Below are positions 21,358 through 33,196 of a stretch of DNA of 64,000 nt, one piece after another. Every line of letters begins with the position of its first letter. Within the stretch, counting starts at the first letter, position 1. The notes under the pieces were generated by a model, which was not told the origin of the DNA, did not search any database, and saw only the letters and a list, made by a program, of their open reading frames with translations. The translations under genes were made by a program, and so were the position numbers. The stretch is from Streptococcus oralis (lineage in GTDB: Bacteria; Bacillota; Bacilli; Lactobacillales; Streptococcaceae), in contig NZ_CP065707.1 of assembly GCF_016028255.1 (NCBI RefSeq), positions 1 through 64,000 of the forward strand. The letters run 5' to 3'.

Positions 21358-21426
21358 GAGAGCCTCCAAGTTTCCTTAAATCCTTTTTGGGTTACTAGAT
21401 TCGAACAGAAAAGGGAGGGAATGAAA

Positions 21427-22080
21427 GTGAAACAGTTTTTAAAAGTTCTAGCGAAGGTCATCGCGATCCCTTGTGGCTGTCTCTGCCTTCTGACGGCTCT
21501 AGCATTTCTACTACTGATGAATCTTTTCAAGGCCTCACCGAGTGACATCCAAAAAGGAAATGAATCCTTAAAACAAATATTTATCTCTCTTGACATGCCT
21601 CCTGAGAAAGTAGAATCAAATGGAAGGTATCAATTCGAGGGTGGAGGCTTAAATTTCTATGTTACTTTCTCAGATGAGGTTATCAATAGTCACCCCGTCC
21701 TAAAAGAAAGTCCAAAACTCACCAAAAACCGACTGGAAGTCTATGTCCTACAGGCAGGGGATATTTCATACTATAAGGTAGGAGACAACTTGTTCAATCA
21801 TGGTTTAATACAATTTTTAGAAAAGGAAAGTGAGAAGTATTTCCAAGAAAAAGGAAAGAAATCAAATTCTTCTTACACAATTCTAAATTGGAAAGATCAG
21901 GAAAATCTTAAAAAGGGAATTGCATTCTATGAAAAAGCTTTGACCTTAGTGGATATTCAAGATAACTCGGCAATCAAACACATTGATACTATTACTATTA
22001 AGCCTGGCAAAGAAGCGGAAATCAAGCAACTCATCCAAGAGATGGATGAGGCTGGCTTGCTCACTCAAAAGTATAGATAG
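21427..22080 (+). CDS. Membrane-anchored protein of unknown function
   Basis: 217 residues from a GTG that is 7-8 bases after GGGAGG; the ATG at 21421 is only 1-2 bases from that site, hence the choice. One N-terminal membrane segment (about 9-31) is followed by an extracellular domain of mixed helix and strand. No motif recognised. It is the last plus-strand gene before the dnaJ terminator. Confidence 0.7.
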   Translation: MKQFLKVLAKVIAIPCGCLCLLTALAFLLLMNLFKASPSDIQKGNESLKQIFISLDMPPEKVESNGRYQFEGGGLNFYVTFSDEVINSHPVLKESPKLTKNRLEVYVLQAGDISYYKVGDNLFNHGLIQFLEKESEKYFQEKGKKSNSSYTILNWKDQENLKKGIAFYEKALTLVDIQDNSAIKHIDTITIKPGKEAEIKQLIQEMDEAGLLTQKYR

Positions 22081-22129
22081 TAGACTAACTGGAAAATGAT
22101 TTTTCGATACTAAATTTCCCAAAATTATA

Positions 22130-22156
22130 CAAAAAAGAGCCTTGAGGCTCTTTTTA
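22130..22156. terminator. Bidirectional terminator
   Basis: AAAAAGAGCC pairs with GGCTCTTTTT around a 4-base loop. It is shared by the plus-strand unit and dnaJ. Confidence 0.9.
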
Positions 22157-22158
22157 CT

Positions 22159-23295
22159 TTATTCTCCTTCAAAGGCATCTTTTATATGGTCAAAGAAGCC
22201 TTTTTTCTTTGGATTGACTTTCAAGTCACCTGCAGCTGCGAATTCTTTAAGCGCTGCTTTTTGGCGATCATTCAAGCCTGTCGGAGTCACGACATTAACA
22301 GTGACGTATTGGTCACCAACAGCACCACCACGAAGGCTCGGTGCTCCCTTGCCCCGTAGGCGGAATTTCTTACCAGTCTGAGTTCCCTCCGGAATAACCA
22401 ATTCAACATCTCCATGCACGGTTGGAATTTCCACAGTATCACCAAGAGCTGCTTGGACAAAGTTGAGGTTCAGATTGTAGAAAATAGTCGTTCCTTCACG
22501 TTCAAACTTATCACTAGCTTCCACAGAAACCACTACATACAAGTCTCCGTAAGGTCCACCGTTAAAGCCAGCTTCACCTTGACCAGCTAGGCGGATTTGT
22601 TGGCCTGTTTCCACACCAGCAGGGATTTTCACATGTACACTATGAGCTTGTTTTTCATGACCTGTACCGTGACAAGTTGTACATGGGTCTTTGATTTCTT
22701 TTCCACGACCATGACAGACATCACAGGTTACTTGGCGACGCATCATACCAAGAGGAGTCTGCGTATCGACGTTAATGACACCAGCGCCATGACAGCGTCC
22801 ACAAGTGACTGGACTTGTCCCTGGTTTAGCACCAGATCCGTTACATGTACGACAGCTTGCTTCACGATTGTATTTGACTTCTTTTTCCGTTCCGAAGATA
22901 GCCTCTTCAAAGGTCAAGTTCACACGATACTGGAGGTCATCCCCTTGACGAGGAGCGTTTGGATTGCGCGAAGCTCCGCCTCCTCCGAAAAAACTTGAGA
23001 AGATATCTTCAAAACCACCGAAGCCACCTGCTCCGTCAAAGCCACCGAAACCACCAGCACCACCAAAGCCACCGTTGGCACCTGCAGCACCATATTGGTC
23101 GTAGGCTGCACGTTTTTGGTCGTCACTCAAAGTCTCATAGGCTTCTTGAACTTCCTTGTACTTTTCCTCAGCACCAGGCTCCTTGTTGATATCTGGGTGA
23201 TATTTTTTGGAAAGCTTACGATAAGCCTTTTTGATCTCGTCTGCCGAAGCGTTTTTTGACACCCCCAGACGATCATAAAATTCAGTATTGTTCAT
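22159..23295 (-). CDS. dnaJ: DnaJ, Hsp40 co-chaperone
   Basis: 378 residues from [11 protein letters not shown]; an in-frame TTG four codons earlier is not needed. J domain (1-70) with HPD, Gly/Phe region, four zinc motifs CxxCxGxG (about 147-215), and a C-terminal substrate domain. Stimulates DnaK ATPase. The start has no clear ribosome site and lies 360 bases after dnaK, across several hairpins. Confidence 0.97.
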   Translation of the reverse strand: MNNTEFYDRLGVSKNASADEIKKAYRKLSKKYHPDINKEPGAEEKYKEVQEAYETLSDDQKRAAYDQYGAAGANGGFGGAGGFGGFDGAGGFGGFEDIFSSFFGGGGASRNPNAPRQGDDLQYRVNLTFEEAIFGTEKEVKYNREASCRTCNGSGAKPGTSPVTCGRCHGAGVINVDTQTPLGMMRRQVTCDVCHGRGKEIKDPCTTCHGTGHEKQAHSVHVKIPAGVETGQQIRLAGQGEAGFNGGPYGDLYVVVSVEASDKFEREGTTIFYNLNLNFVQAALGDTVEIPTVHGDVELVIPEGTQTGKKFRLRGKGAPSLRGGAVGDQYVTVNVVTPTGLNDRQKAALKEFAAAGDLKVNPKKKGFFDHIKDAFEGE

Positions 23296-23334
23296 ACAAG
23301 ATACCAAGACCGTAAAATTCGACTGAAAAATAGG

Positions 23335-23657
23335 AAATCTGACGCTGGAGCGATGCTCCTAGGCAGATTTATCTTTTTTCCGAGAATTTAGGTCGGGTTC
23401 AATTCCTTTCTTTTATATTGATGAGACAAGACCCAAACAAATCAGGTTCAGTCCCTTTTTACCGAAAAACAGAGGCTGGGTTGCAACCTCTGGATTTCTT
23501 CTTATCATTACGACGTGAGATTTTCGAAACGATACTTTTTGAAAAATTTTTAACGCGGTAGCTGATAGGATTTTAGGTTCGTCTTTCAGACTCCCAAAAA
23601 TCCTAATCATCCTCGTGGGGGTTCGACTACGAACTAAAAACTTTCAATTTTTAGTTC
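23335..23657. other. Hairpin-rich dnaK-dnaJ spacer
   Basis: No gene. Four inverted repeats are visible: AAATCTG/CAGATTT with inner GGAGC/GCTCC (23335-23370); CAGAGG/CCTCTG (about 23469-23491); TAGGATTTT/AAAATCCTA (about 23576-23605); GAACTAAAAA/TTTTTAGTTC (23631-23657). They could act as partial terminators or processing sites that set dnaJ below dnaK. Confidence 0.55.
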
Positions 23658-23668
23658 TGTCTCACCGC

Positions 23669-25504
<1,836 letters not shown>

Positions 25505-25528
25505 TTAAATTTTATATTCTTTCTTTTT

Positions 25529-25642
25529 GATACTCTTCTTAGGTGGCGGCGCCGTCAGAGCTTGACTTCGTCAATCTCTTTGACTAAACTTTGAGCCTAA
25601 GGTCTCAAAGTTTGCGCAAATAGCGCCACGGCGAAGAGTATC
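25529..25642. repeat. 114-bp palindromic element between grpE and dnaK
   Basis: Ends are GATACTCTTC and GAAGAGTATC, extended by GTGGCG/CGCCAC-like bases. Inside, AAACTTTGAG pairs with CTCAAAGTTT. The ends resemble the BOX start (ATACTCTTCGAAAA) and the middle carries TTGACTTCGTCAA as in boxB, so it may be a diverged BOX-like element. It lies in the transcript of the heat-shock operon. Confidence 0.55.
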
Positions 25643-25796
25643 ATCTTTTGTTCACTTCGCTCACTATTGCAAAGCTGAACTACTTTCTTATCTTTCTTCA
25701 TAGTTTATTGTCGTTTCGGACAAGATTTCAATGTATTTATGGTGCGACACGAGAAGTCGAAATCGATTTTATTTCGACGACGAGTTAGTAAGGAGG

Positions 25797-25863
25797 CTAG
25801 GCAAACGCCATAGCGATTGCCGTTTTCTGACGAGTTGCTTCAGCAACCGTCAGAATTGCCTAG
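25797..25863 (-). other. Nested hairpin directly after grpE
   Basis: CTAGGCAA (25797-25804) pairs with TTGCCTAG (25856-25863, including the grpE stop). Inside, CTGACG plus GTTGC pairs with GCAAC plus CGTCAG. No T run, so mRNA processing or stability is more likely than termination. Between 25643 and 25796 I see a further GTCGAAAT/ATTTCGAC repeat and no gene. Confidence 0.5.
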
Positions 25864-26375
25864 TTATACACCACCACCATAGCTGGGCGTAGGATGCGGT
25901 CATGGAGTTTGTAGCCTTTTTGGAAGACTTGGGCGATGGTATCTGCTGGGTGTTCGTCGTCTGCTGGGAGAGTTTGGATGGCCATATGGTAATTATGGTC
26001 AAACTCTCCGTCCGCTGCGATTTCTTCGATTCCCTCTTCTTTCAAAGCGTGAATCAAGCTTTCTTGCACCATTTCCAAGCCCTTCTTCACATCATCTGTC
26101 AAACCTTCAACTGCTAGTGCACGTTCTAGGTTGTCGAGCGATGGTAAGATTGCTTTTGCCAAGTCTTGACTACGATAGCGTTGCAAGTTTTGACGCTCTT
26201 CATTGGCACGACGTTGAATATTTTGCATTTCTGCATGAGCACGAAGGTATTTATTTTCAAACTCATCCGCGCGTTCATTTGCCAAGTCTAATTCCGACTT
26301 TTCAGGAGTTGTTTCTTCAGCTGTTTCCACAACTTCCTCTTCTTTTACTTCTTCGTTTTTTATTTCCTCAGACAT
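25860..26375 (-). CDS. grpE: GrpE nucleotide exchange factor
   Basis: 171 residues from [10 protein letters not shown], with a strong AAAAGGAGGCGAAAA site; an upstream in-frame ATG at 26417 overlaps hrcA and has no site. Acidic, coiled N-terminus, long helix ([21 protein letters not shown]) and a C-terminal beta domain (RPAMVVVYN). Releases ADP from DnaK. Confidence 0.96.
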   Translation of the reverse strand: MSEEIKNEEVKEEEVVETAEETTPEKSELDLANERADEFENKYLRAHAEMQNIQRRANEERQNLQRYRSQDLAKAILPSLDNLERALAVEGLTDDVKKGLEMVQESLIHALKEEGIEEIAADGEFDHNYHMAIQTLPADDEHPADTIAQVFQKGYKLHDRILRPAMVVVYN

Positions 26376-26413
26376 TTTTCGCCTCCTTTTTAGGAATTTA
26401 TGTAATTTCATAT

Positions 26414-27448
26414 TCAACCCACCTCATAATGATTACTACTCAAATAGCGATAGAAATCTGTGAGTTTCATAGTTAGTACTCGATTGACAACATTGAGTTG
26501 ATTGACCAATTGCTGGTAATCCAGATTAACCGGACCGATAATGGCAAGAATTCCAAATCCTCGATAAGGAATGAGGAACTTACTGCTAATCACTGCTAGA
26601 TCAGCTAGACAGGATTCTTGACTGTCCGCAACACGGACGCTTTGCATCTGATCTTCATGCAGACCCTCACGAATCTCCAGAGCCACTTTCTGTGGTTGGT
26701 CAAAGAACTGATAGGATGCGAGATTGGCAAAATTCAAGAGATTGACCTTGCCCGACACTACAATATTTTCATTGAACATTTCTTTAAAGATGTGTTCAAA
26801 GAGATCCATGACATTGTCCGTTGTTGTGAAGTAACGCTGGATAATCTGCGGAATCTCCGTCCGAATCTTGTAGTGAATATCTAGAACGGTGTGACCTAGG
26901 AAACGTTCCTGAATGATTGCCTTAAGCTTCAGCAAATCCTCCTGCAAGAAGTTTCTTGGGATCAAAAACTGACTGGTAACCGTTCGCGACTCGTCTAGGG
27001 TAAATACTGCCAAGGCTGTATGTTGTCCCAAAACAACGATATCAAAGGCTGTCAACCGTTGCCTGCTCGGCTCAACATCTAGCGCTACAACTGTGCAGCC
27101 ACTCAATTCTGTCAAGACATTAGCAGCCTCTTGTAGAATATCCTCTAGCTTGAAAAATTCCTGATCAAAGGCTTTGACAATCTCATAGACCTCATTTTCA
27201 GCCAGCCGGTCAAAATCCAATGAGTGTTTCACATAGTACTGAAAACCAGCAACACTTGGCATCCGGCCACTGGAAGTATGCGCCTTTTCAAGCAAACCTT
27301 GCTTTTCTAGAGCCGCCATGTCATTACGAATGGTTGCACTGCTAGAGTTAATAGACTCTTGCAAGGCTTTGGATCCGACAGGTTCGTGCGTTTTGGTAAA
27401 GATGTCAATAATCATATTTAAAATGTCCTGCTGACGCTCTGTAACCAT
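26414..27448 (-). CDS. hrcA: HrcA, heat-shock repressor
   Basis: 344 residues from [10 protein letters not shown], the normal length; the longer frame starts in the CIRCE site. Winged helix (1-75, [19 protein letters not shown]) and GAF-like domains. Binds CIRCE and represses its own operon; needs GroEL for activity. RBS AGAGGAGTGATGAG. Confidence 0.96.
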   Translation of the reverse strand: MVTERQQDILNMIIDIFTKTHEPVGSKALQESINSSSATIRNDMAALEKQGLLEKAHTSSGRMPSVAGFQYYVKHSLDFDRLAENEVYEIVKAFDQEFFKLEDILQEAANVLTELSGCTVVALDVEPSRQRLTAFDIVVLGQHTALAVFTLDESRTVTSQFLIPRNFLQEDLLKLKAIIQERFLGHTVLDIHYKIRTEIPQIIQRYFTTTDNVMDLFEHIFKEMFNENIVVSGKVNLLNFANLASYQFFDQPQKVALEIREGLHEDQMQSVRVADSQESCLADLAVISSKFLIPYRGFGILAIIGPVNLDYQQLVNQLNVVNRVLTMKLTDFYRYLSSNHYEVG

Positions 27449-27474
27449 CTCATCACTCCTCTCTGTCTGATCGA

Positions 27475-27501
27475 TTAGCACTCTATGCACCCAAGTGCTA
27501 A
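27475..27501 (-). promoter_or_regulatory. CIRCE operator 1 (one mismatch)
   Basis: TTAGCACTC-N9-AAGTGCTAA, between the promoter and hrcA. The second half has A instead of G at its first base. Confidence 0.93.
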
Positions 27502-27512
27502 CTCATGATTCT

Positions 27513-27540
27513 ATTATACACCCTTGAAAGAGAATGTCAA
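27513..27540 (-). promoter_or_regulatory. Sigma-A promoter of hrcA-grpE-dnaK-dnaJ
   Basis: Minus strand TTGACA (27535-27540), 16 bases, TATAAT (27513-27518). Confidence 0.92.
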
Positions 27541-27557
27541 GACAAAAACTCAAAAAA

Positions 27558-27584
27558 TTAGCACTCTTTTATTAAGAGTGCTAA
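27558..27584 (-). promoter_or_regulatory. CIRCE operator 2 (perfect)
   Basis: TTAGCACTC-N9-GAGTGCTAA, 17 bases upstream of the -35. With CIRCE 1 it brackets the promoter. Confidence 0.95.
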
Positions 27585-27608
27585 AAATCAGTCTGAGGAC
27601 CTAGAATC

Positions 27609-28121
27609 TCACTTTTCATCCACTTGGTATTTCCTTTTAAGTCTGAAAAAACCATAGATTAGATAAGAAATCAGAAAAGCATATAACAAGAAAATAATAA
27701 AGAAAGACATAGAAAGTTCTTCTTTAAATAAACTCATACAAACAACAAAACCACCTGAGAAAGCAGCTGTACAGGAACGAAGTCTAGAACACATTACCTC
27801 CCATCTGAGACCATTAGTCATATAGACTTGATCCTCTGGAAGTATATCTGAAGATGATTTACGAAGAATCAAACAAGAACCTGTTTCTATCAATTCCCAA
27901 CCTCTATTTATAAATTCTTGCAGTTCATGCTTATGCTTTCTAAGAAATCTAGAATCATAGATACGATAGATGACATCGTCCGATTGACATTGCTCAAAAT
28001 AGAAAAAACCAAAACGACTAGTTCTATATCTCCAGCCTTTCAAGTGCATCTCATGTAAATAATCTTCTTCCTTGTCCAAATCAACAACGGTGAAAATCCG
28101 AAATTGTACTTTGCTATTCAT
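27609..28121 (-). CDS. DUF2812 domain protein
   Basis: 170 residues. N-terminal DUF2812-type domain (FTVVDLDKEEDYLHEMHLKG then W, about 8-110) followed by two membrane segments (about 115-160). It is the third gene of a PadR-DUF2812-DUF2812 unit. Proteins of this family usually accompany PadR regulators; function unknown. Confidence 0.85.
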   Translation of the reverse strand: MNSKVQFRIFTVVDLDKEEDYLHEMHLKGWRYRTSRFGFFYFEQCQSDDVIYRIYDSRFLRKHKHELQEFINRGWELIETGSCLILRKSSSDILPEDQVYMTNGLRWEVMCSRLRSCTAAFSGGFVVCMSLFKEELSMSFFIIFLLYAFLISYLIYGFFRLKRKYQVDEK

Positions 28122-28155
28122 TGCCTGACCTCCAAATCAGAAAACAAGTATTGTT

Positions 28156-28734
28156 TCAGCTATCAGATAATTCTTTCCACTTTTGGAACAATTTCCAAAA
28201 AATATAAAAAATCTGAATCGTAAAAACTATCAATAAAACACAATCCATAATAACAATCAAAAACATTACCCAACTGAAAGAACTACCTCCACTGAGAAAC
28301 TTTGAGAAAACCGGTAGTAGAGCTGAAAAAAGAATCAAAATAGGTAGCATCCGCATTATTAAAATCCGTTTGACCATGGCTAACTTCCCAGTAGCGTCAT
28401 TATAGATTTCAAACTCGGCATCCAACTCAATTCCAGAACGAAGCTTTCTAAAGTAGGAAAAGCCATTAAAGTCTGTAATATGCTCCCAGCCACAGTCTTT
28501 AAATAGTTGTAAATAGGAGGCTCTCTCAGATTTTTTCATGGGATAAAAGTCCAACTGATAAGACACCTGCTCCGGTTGGCACTTTTCAAAAGTGTACTTA
28601 ACTGCAACTACTAAGTTAGAGTAGCTTACTTCCTTAAGCCTCCAGCCCTTAGCATGCATTTCCGCAAGGTATAAAGCCTCTCTATCATAATCCGCAATGG
28701 TAGTAATTCTATAAACAACCTTCTTTTCCATCAT
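28156..28734 (-). CDS. DUF2812 domain protein
   Basis: 192 residues. Same layout as its downstream neighbour: N-terminal domain (RITTIADYDREALYLAEMHA then KGW) and two C-terminal membrane segments. The first ATG overlaps the padR stop (ATGA); a second ATG three bases on has better spacing from GGGAGG. Possibly a membrane sensor or effector controlled by PadR; not established. Confidence 0.85.
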   Translation of the reverse strand: MMEKKVVYRITTIADYDREALYLAEMHAKGWRLKEVSYSNLVVAVKYTFEKCQPEQVSYQLDFYPMKKSERASYLQLFKDCGWEHITDFNGFSYFRKLRSGIELDAEFEIYNDATGKLAMVKRILIMRMLPILILFSALLPVFSKFLSGGSSFSWVMFLIVIMDCVLLIVFTIQIFYIFWKLFQKWKELSDS

Positions 28735-29051
28735 CCTTCCTCCCGACTGTTTCTGTAGAGTCGTTCAATACGTTTCAATTCAATATCTAAGACTTTTCGT
28801 CCCAAATCTGTTATTTGATAGATTTTCCGTTTCTCCTCTTCTCGGACAAAGGAAATCAAGCCATCCTTTTCCATCTTTGACAAGGTCCCATACATGGTCC
28901 CTGGACTAATCGAAACTTGCGAATCTGTCATCTCCTTGACCTTTTGTGTAATACCATATCCATGGTTCTCCTTCTGTAGACAAAACAAGATATAAAAACC
29001 CGTTTCAGTCATGGGAAGGTAAACACGCCTGATCTTATCTGTTAATTCCAT
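28731..29051 (-). CDS. PadR family transcriptional regulator
   Basis: 106 residues, a winged helix with the PadR signature (LQKENHGYGITQKVKEM, SPGTMYGTLSKMEKDGLI). First of three overlapping or adjacent genes. It likely represses this unit through the repeats at 29071-29120. Confidence 0.9.
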   Translation of the reverse strand: MELTDKIRRVYLPMTETGFYILFCLQKENHGYGITQKVKEMTDSQVSISPGTMYGTLSKMEKDGLISFVREEEKRKIYQITDLGRKVLDIELKRIERLYRNSREEG

Positions 29052-29070
29052 TTAATCACACCTTCTATTT

Positions 29071-29120
29071 AGTTCGATATATCGCATCTCGTTATATAAA
29101 ATATATCACAGTTCGATATA
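29071..29120. promoter_or_regulatory. Candidate PadR operator
   Basis: AGTTCGATATA occurs at 29071-29081 and 29110-29120, with GTTATATAAAATATATC between. The first copy continues into the palindrome CGATATATCG. The site lies between the padR ATG and the glnA terminator, over the expected promoter (TATATT/TATATAA candidates). Confidence 0.6.
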
Positions 29121-29127
29121 AAATGCA

Positions 29128-29157
29128 AGAAAAAAAGACCGCCCTCAGGCAATCTTT
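29128..29157 (-). terminator. glnA terminator
   Basis: Minus strand AAGATTGCC pairs with GGCGGTCTT (two G-U pairs), followed by seven T. Confidence 0.85.
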
Positions 29158-29165
29158 CTTCTATA

Positions 29166-30512
29166 TTAGTAAAGGTCTAGATAGTTATCAACTTCCCATT
29201 GTGACACAAAGGTTGCGTAGCTAGCCCACTCGATACGTTTAGCCTCAAGGAAACTAGTGTAGATGTGGTCACCTAGGGCAGCCTTGACCACTTCATCTTC
29301 TGTCAAAGCTTTCAAGGCGTTGTGAAGAGTTGATGGAAGGTCTGTGATTCCAGCTTCCTTACGCTCTTCTGCTGTCATGATGTAGATATTTTCTTCAATC
29401 GGAGCTGGTGCTTCGATTTTGTTTTCAATACCATGCAAACCAACTTCCAAAAGAACCGCCATAGCGATGTATGGGTTTGCCATCGGATCCACTGAACGCA
29501 ACTCAAGACGAGTTCCCATACCACGTGAAGCAGGCACGCGCACAAGTGGCGAACGGTTACGACCGGCCCAAGCAATGTAAACAGGCGCTTCATAACCTGG
29601 AACCAAACGTTTGTATGAGTTAACTGTTGGGTTCATGATGGCAGTATAGTTGTAGGCATGCTTGATCAAACCACCAAGGAAATGATAGGCCGTTTCAGAT
29701 AACTGCATTCCTTTGGGATCATTTGGATCAAAGAAGGCATTATTTCCTTCTGCATCAAACAAAGACATATTGCAGTGCATACCTGATCCGGCAATACCAA
29801 ATTTTGGTTTCGCCATAAAGGTTGCGTAAAGACCATGTTTGCGAGCGATGGTTTTAACAACAAGTTTAAAGATTTGAATCTTGTCACAGGCACGGAGGAC
29901 TTCATCATATTTGAAGTCAATTTCATGTTGTCCAACCGCAACCTCATGGTGACTTGCTTCTACTTCAAATCCCATTTTGGTCAAGACATTCACGATTTCA
30001 CGACGCGTATTGTCTGCAAGGTCAGTAGGGGCCAAATCAAAGTATCCACCCTTGTCATTTACCTCAAGAGTCGGATCACCATTTTCATCCAGTTTAAATA
30101 GGAAGAATTCTGGTTCTGGTCCAAGGTTGAAGGATTTAAATCCTACTTCCTCCATATGACGAAGTGCACGCTTCAAATTACCACGAGGGTCACCTGCAAA
30201 TGGCTCACCCTCTGTTGTATAGACATCACAGATCAAACCTGCAACACTTCCATTTTCATCTCCCCAAGGGAAGACTGTCCATGTGTCCAAGTCTGGATAC
30301 AAGTACATATCTGATTCATTGATACGTACAAAACCTTCAATAGAAGATCCATCAAACATGGCTTTGTTTGACAAGACCTTATCTAACTGTTCATCTGTAG
30401 CAGGAATTTCGACGTTTTTCATGGTTCCCAGAATATCTGAAAACATGAGACGGATAAAGGTAACATTTTTTTCCTTGACTTCACGACGAATATCTGCAGC
30501 TGTGATTGGCAT
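29166..30512 (-). CDS. glnA: Glutamine synthetase type I
   Basis: 448 residues. ATP-grasp-like GS signatures: FDGSSIEGF near residue 53, [28 protein letters not shown]. Length and lack of an adenylylation loop fit the Firmicute GSI-alpha type, inhibited by glutamine and then controlling GlnR. RBS AGGAGAAAACCC. 36 bases after glnR. Confidence 0.97.
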   Translation of the reverse strand: MPITAADIRREVKEKNVTFIRLMFSDILGTMKNVEIPATDEQLDKVLSNKAMFDGSSIEGFVRINESDMYLYPDLDTWTVFPWGDENGSVAGLICDVYTTEGEPFAGDPRGNLKRALRHMEEVGFKSFNLGPEPEFFLFKLDENGDPTLEVNDKGGYFDLAPTDLADNTRREIVNVLTKMGFEVEASHHEVAVGQHEIDFKYDEVLRACDKIQIFKLVVKTIARKHGLYATFMAKPKFGIAGSGMHCNMSLFDAEGNNAFFDPNDPKGMQLSETAYHFLGGLIKHAYNYTAIMNPTVNSYKRLVPGYEAPVYIAWAGRNRSPLVRVPASRGMGTRLELRSVDPMANPYIAMAVLLEVGLHGIENKIEAPAPIEENIYIMTAEERKEAGITDLPSTLHNALKALTEDEVVKAALGDHIYTSFLEAKRIEWASYATFVSQWEVDNYLDLY

Positions 30513-30548
30513 GGGTTTTCTCCTTAATATATGACTACTTGCGGTTGC

Positions 30549-30905
30549 CTAACCGCGACCAAAGGGTGACCGTACTGAAGCAAAGCGCCCCTGCTGGAGG
30601 AGTTCATTGTGAAGTGCACGACGCACTTCCGTCTGACTCACGGCTTTTTTGGACTTCGCCTCGCGTTCAGCATATTTTTTCTTAATCGCAGCAATATTAT
30701 GACCTTCAGAGATATAATCTTTGATTTCAAGTAGACGATCCATATCATTCAAAGAATACATGCGACGGTTCCCTTCGTTTCGATCAGGCTTTATCAACTC
30801 TTGATCTTCATAATAACGAATCTGACGCGCCGAGAGATCGGTCAATTTCATAACACTGCCGATAGGAAAAACAGCCATATTTCGGCGAAATTCTCTTTCC
30901 TTCAT
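30549..30905 (-). CDS. glnR: GlnR, nitrogen regulator (MerR family)
   Basis: 118 residues. MerR-type helix-turn-helix (MKLTDLSARQIRYYEDQELI) and a short C-terminal tail that in homologues senses feedback-inhibited GlnA. Autoregulates glnRA through the box at 30965-30981. Confidence 0.95.
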   Translation of the reverse strand: MKEREFRRNMAVFPIGSVMKLTDLSARQIRYYEDQELIKPDRNEGNRRMYSLNDMDRLLEIKDYISEGHNIAAIKKKYAEREAKSKKAVSQTEVRRALHNELLQQGRFASVRSPFGRG

Positions 30906-30928
30906 TTACAATTTCCTTCTTCCTGTCT

Positions 30929-30981
30929 ATTATAGTCTAAAAAAAGACATACGTCAACGAATAATGTCACAAAATGTAACA
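30929..30981 (-). promoter_or_regulatory. glnRA promoter with GlnR box
   Basis: TTGACG (30952-30957)-17-TATAAT (30929-30934), preceded by TGTCA-N7-TAACA (30965-30981), an exact match to the TGTNA-N7-TNACA GlnR box. The box touches the stop of the upstream gene. Confidence 0.92.
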
Positions 30982-31509
30982 TTATTTTCTTTTTTTCTCC
31001 CAAAAGAGTTTCAGTTGCTCAATATCATAATTTACAAGGATTGCGACAAAAACTCCCATAAATGTTTCAAATACACGCGCAAACACGTACAAAAATGTTT
31101 CTCCGCTCGGTATTGATAAGGTAATGATCAACATAGCTGCTACACCACCAATAACTCCTGCCTTGTTGTTCATAGCAACATTTGTCATAATGGTTAACAT
31201 GGTGCAAATTGGCACAATCAGCAAGGTTACCCAAAAAGCTTCTTGAAATAAGGTATTTAAGAGGAAAAAGACAAGAGCATAAAAACCTCCGATGCTATTT
31301 CCTAAGATACGCGAAGTTCCAAAATGGACGCTCTTATCAAAACTTTCTCGTAGACTGAAGACCGCTGTCAAAGCCCCGATTTGCAGTCCCTTCCAGCCAA
31401 AAAAACCAAAGATTAAGAGAACTAGAAAAACAGCAATTCCGGTTTTAAAGGTTCGTAGACCAAGCTTGAACTGTGACTTATCAAATTTATATTTTTTAAA
31501 ATAACTCAT
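30982..31509 (-). CDS. Aromatic acid exporter (ArAE/FUSC)-like membrane protein
   Basis: 175 residues with four or five membrane segments (about 22-165) and a basic N-terminus. Matches short streptococcal ArAE_1 proteins, which lack the large cytosolic domain of full-length exporters. Substrate unknown. It lies between pgk and glnR on the same strand. Confidence 0.8.
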   Translation of the reverse strand: MSYFKKYKFDKSQFKLGLRTFKTGIAVFLVLLIFGFFGWKGLQIGALTAVFSLRESFDKSVHFGTSRILGNSIGGFYALVFFLLNTLFQEAFWVTLLIVPICTMLTIMTNVAMNNKAGVIGGVAAMLIITLSIPSGETFLYVFARVFETFMGVFVAILVNYDIEQLKLFWEKKRK

Positions 31510-31594
31510 AATCTCAACTTTCTATTTCCATTTTATCATAATTTAGTTGATTTTATGAGCCAAAATCAATCGGAAGCGTTTTTAATTTAGACTA

Positions 31595-31625
31595 TAAAAA
31601 AGAGGAAACAGAGTTCCTCTTTTCA
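31595..31625. terminator. pgk terminator
   Basis: AAAAAGAGGAA pairs with TTCCTCTTTT, flanked by A/T runs. Confidence 0.85.
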
Positions 31626-31644
31626 TCGTTTCATTTAAGAAAAC

Positions 31645-32844
31645 TTATTTTTCTGTAAGCGCAGCCAATCCTGGAAGAACTTTACCTTCAAGAAGTTCCA
31701 TTGACGCTCCACCACCTGTAGAGATCCATGAGAACTTGTCTGCGCGACCAAGGTTGATAGCTGCGGCAGCTGAGTCACCACCACCGATGATTGATTTCAC
31801 GCCTGGTTGTTTCACGATAGCGTCCATCACACCGATTGTACCAGCTTGGAAGTCAGGGTTTTCAAACACACCCATAGGTCCGTTCCATACAACTGTTTTG
31901 GCACCCGTCAAGGCTTCGTCAAACTTAGCGATAGATTTAGGACCGATGTCCAAACCAAGGAAGCCTGGATCTACTGCTTCACCTTCAGTATCACGTACTT
32001 CAGTGTAGTCAGCAAATGCGTTTGCTTCTTTTGAGTCAACTGGCAAGATCAATTTGCCGTTTGCTTTTTCAAGAAGAGCTTTAGCGACATCCAATTTGTC
32101 TTCTTCTACAAGTGAGTTACCGATTTCGATACCTTGAGCTTTGTAGAATGTGTAAGTCATCCCACCACCGATAAGAACTTTATCAGCTTTTTCAAGCAAG
32201 TTTTCGATAACACCGATCTTGTCTGAAACTTTTGAACCACCAAGGATAGCCACGAATGGACGTTCTGGAGCTTCAACTGCTTCTTGGATGTAGGCAATTT
32301 CATTTTCAAGAAGGAATCCAGCAACTGCTTTTTCAACGTTTGCTGAGATACCAACGTTAGATGCGTGTGCACGGTGAGCTGTACCGAATGCATCGTTTAC
32401 GAAGATGCCATCTCCAAGTGATGCCCAGTATTTACCAAGTTCAGGATCATTTTTAGATTCTTTCTTGCCATCAACATCTTCGAAACGAGTGTTTTCAACC
32501 AAGAGAACTTGTCCATCTTCAAGAGCGTTAACAGCGGCTTCCAATTCAGCACCACGTGTAACACCTGGGATAAATTTAACTTCTTGTCCCAATTTAGCAG
32601 CCAAGTCAGCAGCTACAGGAGCAAGTGATTTACCTTCTTTGTCTGCTTCTTCTTTTACACGTCCAAGGTGAGAGAAGAGGATTGCACGTCCACCTTGTTC
32701 AAGGATGTACTTGATAGTTGGAAGAGCTGCAGTGATACGGTTGTCATTGGTAATCACGCCATCTTTAACAGGTACGTTGAAGTCAACACGAACGAGAACT
32801 TTTTTCCCTTTCAAGTCAACGTCTTTAACAGTCAATTTTGCCAT
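31645..32844 (-). CDS. pgk: Phosphoglycerate kinase
   Basis: 399 residues. [11 protein letters not shown] near the N-terminus, [12 protein letters not shown], substrate Arg/His residues, and nucleotide loop GPMGVFE plus IGGGDSAAA. Glycolytic ATP synthesis. Codon use is strongly biased, as in a highly expressed gene. RBS AAGAAGGAGTCATATCTA. Confidence 0.98.
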   Translation of the reverse strand: MAKLTVKDVDLKGKKVLVRVDFNVPVKDGVITNDNRITAALPTIKYILEQGGRAILFSHLGRVKEEADKEGKSLAPVAADLAAKLGQEVKFIPGVTRGAELEAAVNALEDGQVLLVENTRFEDVDGKKESKNDPELGKYWASLGDGIFVNDAFGTAHRAHASNVGISANVEKAVAGFLLENEIAYIQEAVEAPERPFVAILGGSKVSDKIGVIENLLEKADKVLIGGGMTYTFYKAQGIEIGNSLVEEDKLDVAKALLEKANGKLILPVDSKEANAFADYTEVRDTEGEAVDPGFLGLDIGPKSIAKFDEALTGAKTVVWNGPMGVFENPDFQAGTIGVMDAIVKQPGVKSIIGGGDSAAAAINLGRADKFSWISTGGGASMELLEGKVLPGLAALTEK

Positions 32845-32874
32845 TAGATATGACTCCTTCTTTTTTTATACGTG

Positions 32875-32890
32875 TTAATTATATCACAAA
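32875..32890 (-). promoter_or_regulatory. pgk promoter (extended -10)
   Basis: Minus strand TGTGATATAAT, an extended -10 (TG-N-TATAAT, 32878-32883). No clear -35. Confidence 0.65.
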
Positions 32891-33196
32891 ATCAACAAAA
32901 GAGATAGCAAAACCCTAAACTTTTCGAGTTCTTTCTTCTATTTATTAACCTAAAAACCTAGGATTGCAGTGCGGGAAATAGTAATCTTCACATAATTCGG
33001 TTGGAATAATTTAGGCAAATTCTTGATTGATCTGCCTAATTATTTCTATACTATCCTTTTTCTAAGATTTTAATCCTTAATATTCTAAACTCTACAGTCC
33101 TTCTTTTTGAATTGCTAGGTTTCTTATTATACAATATAACTAAAATAGTTTCTTCAGTTTGTGCTATTTGAAATTAAAAGAAGGGGAATTGCTACG
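32891..33196. other. pgk to WYL-regulator intergenic region
   Basis: No gene. AATAATTTAGGCA (33005-33017) pairs with TGCCTAATTATT (33033-33044), a hairpin with T-rich flank. TTATTATACAATATAAC near 33122-33138 gives -10 candidates for the plus-strand gene. Confidence 0.5.

Noticed and set aside
23390-23412. GGTCGGGTTCAATTCC looks like a tRNA T-arm
   Set aside because: No acceptor stem, anticodon arm or CCA can be built around it; it is chance similarity in the dnaK-dnaJ spacer.
26375-26417. Longer GrpE start at 26417
   Set aside because: It overlaps hrcA and has no ribosome site, while AAAAGGAGG stands before the ATG at 26375.
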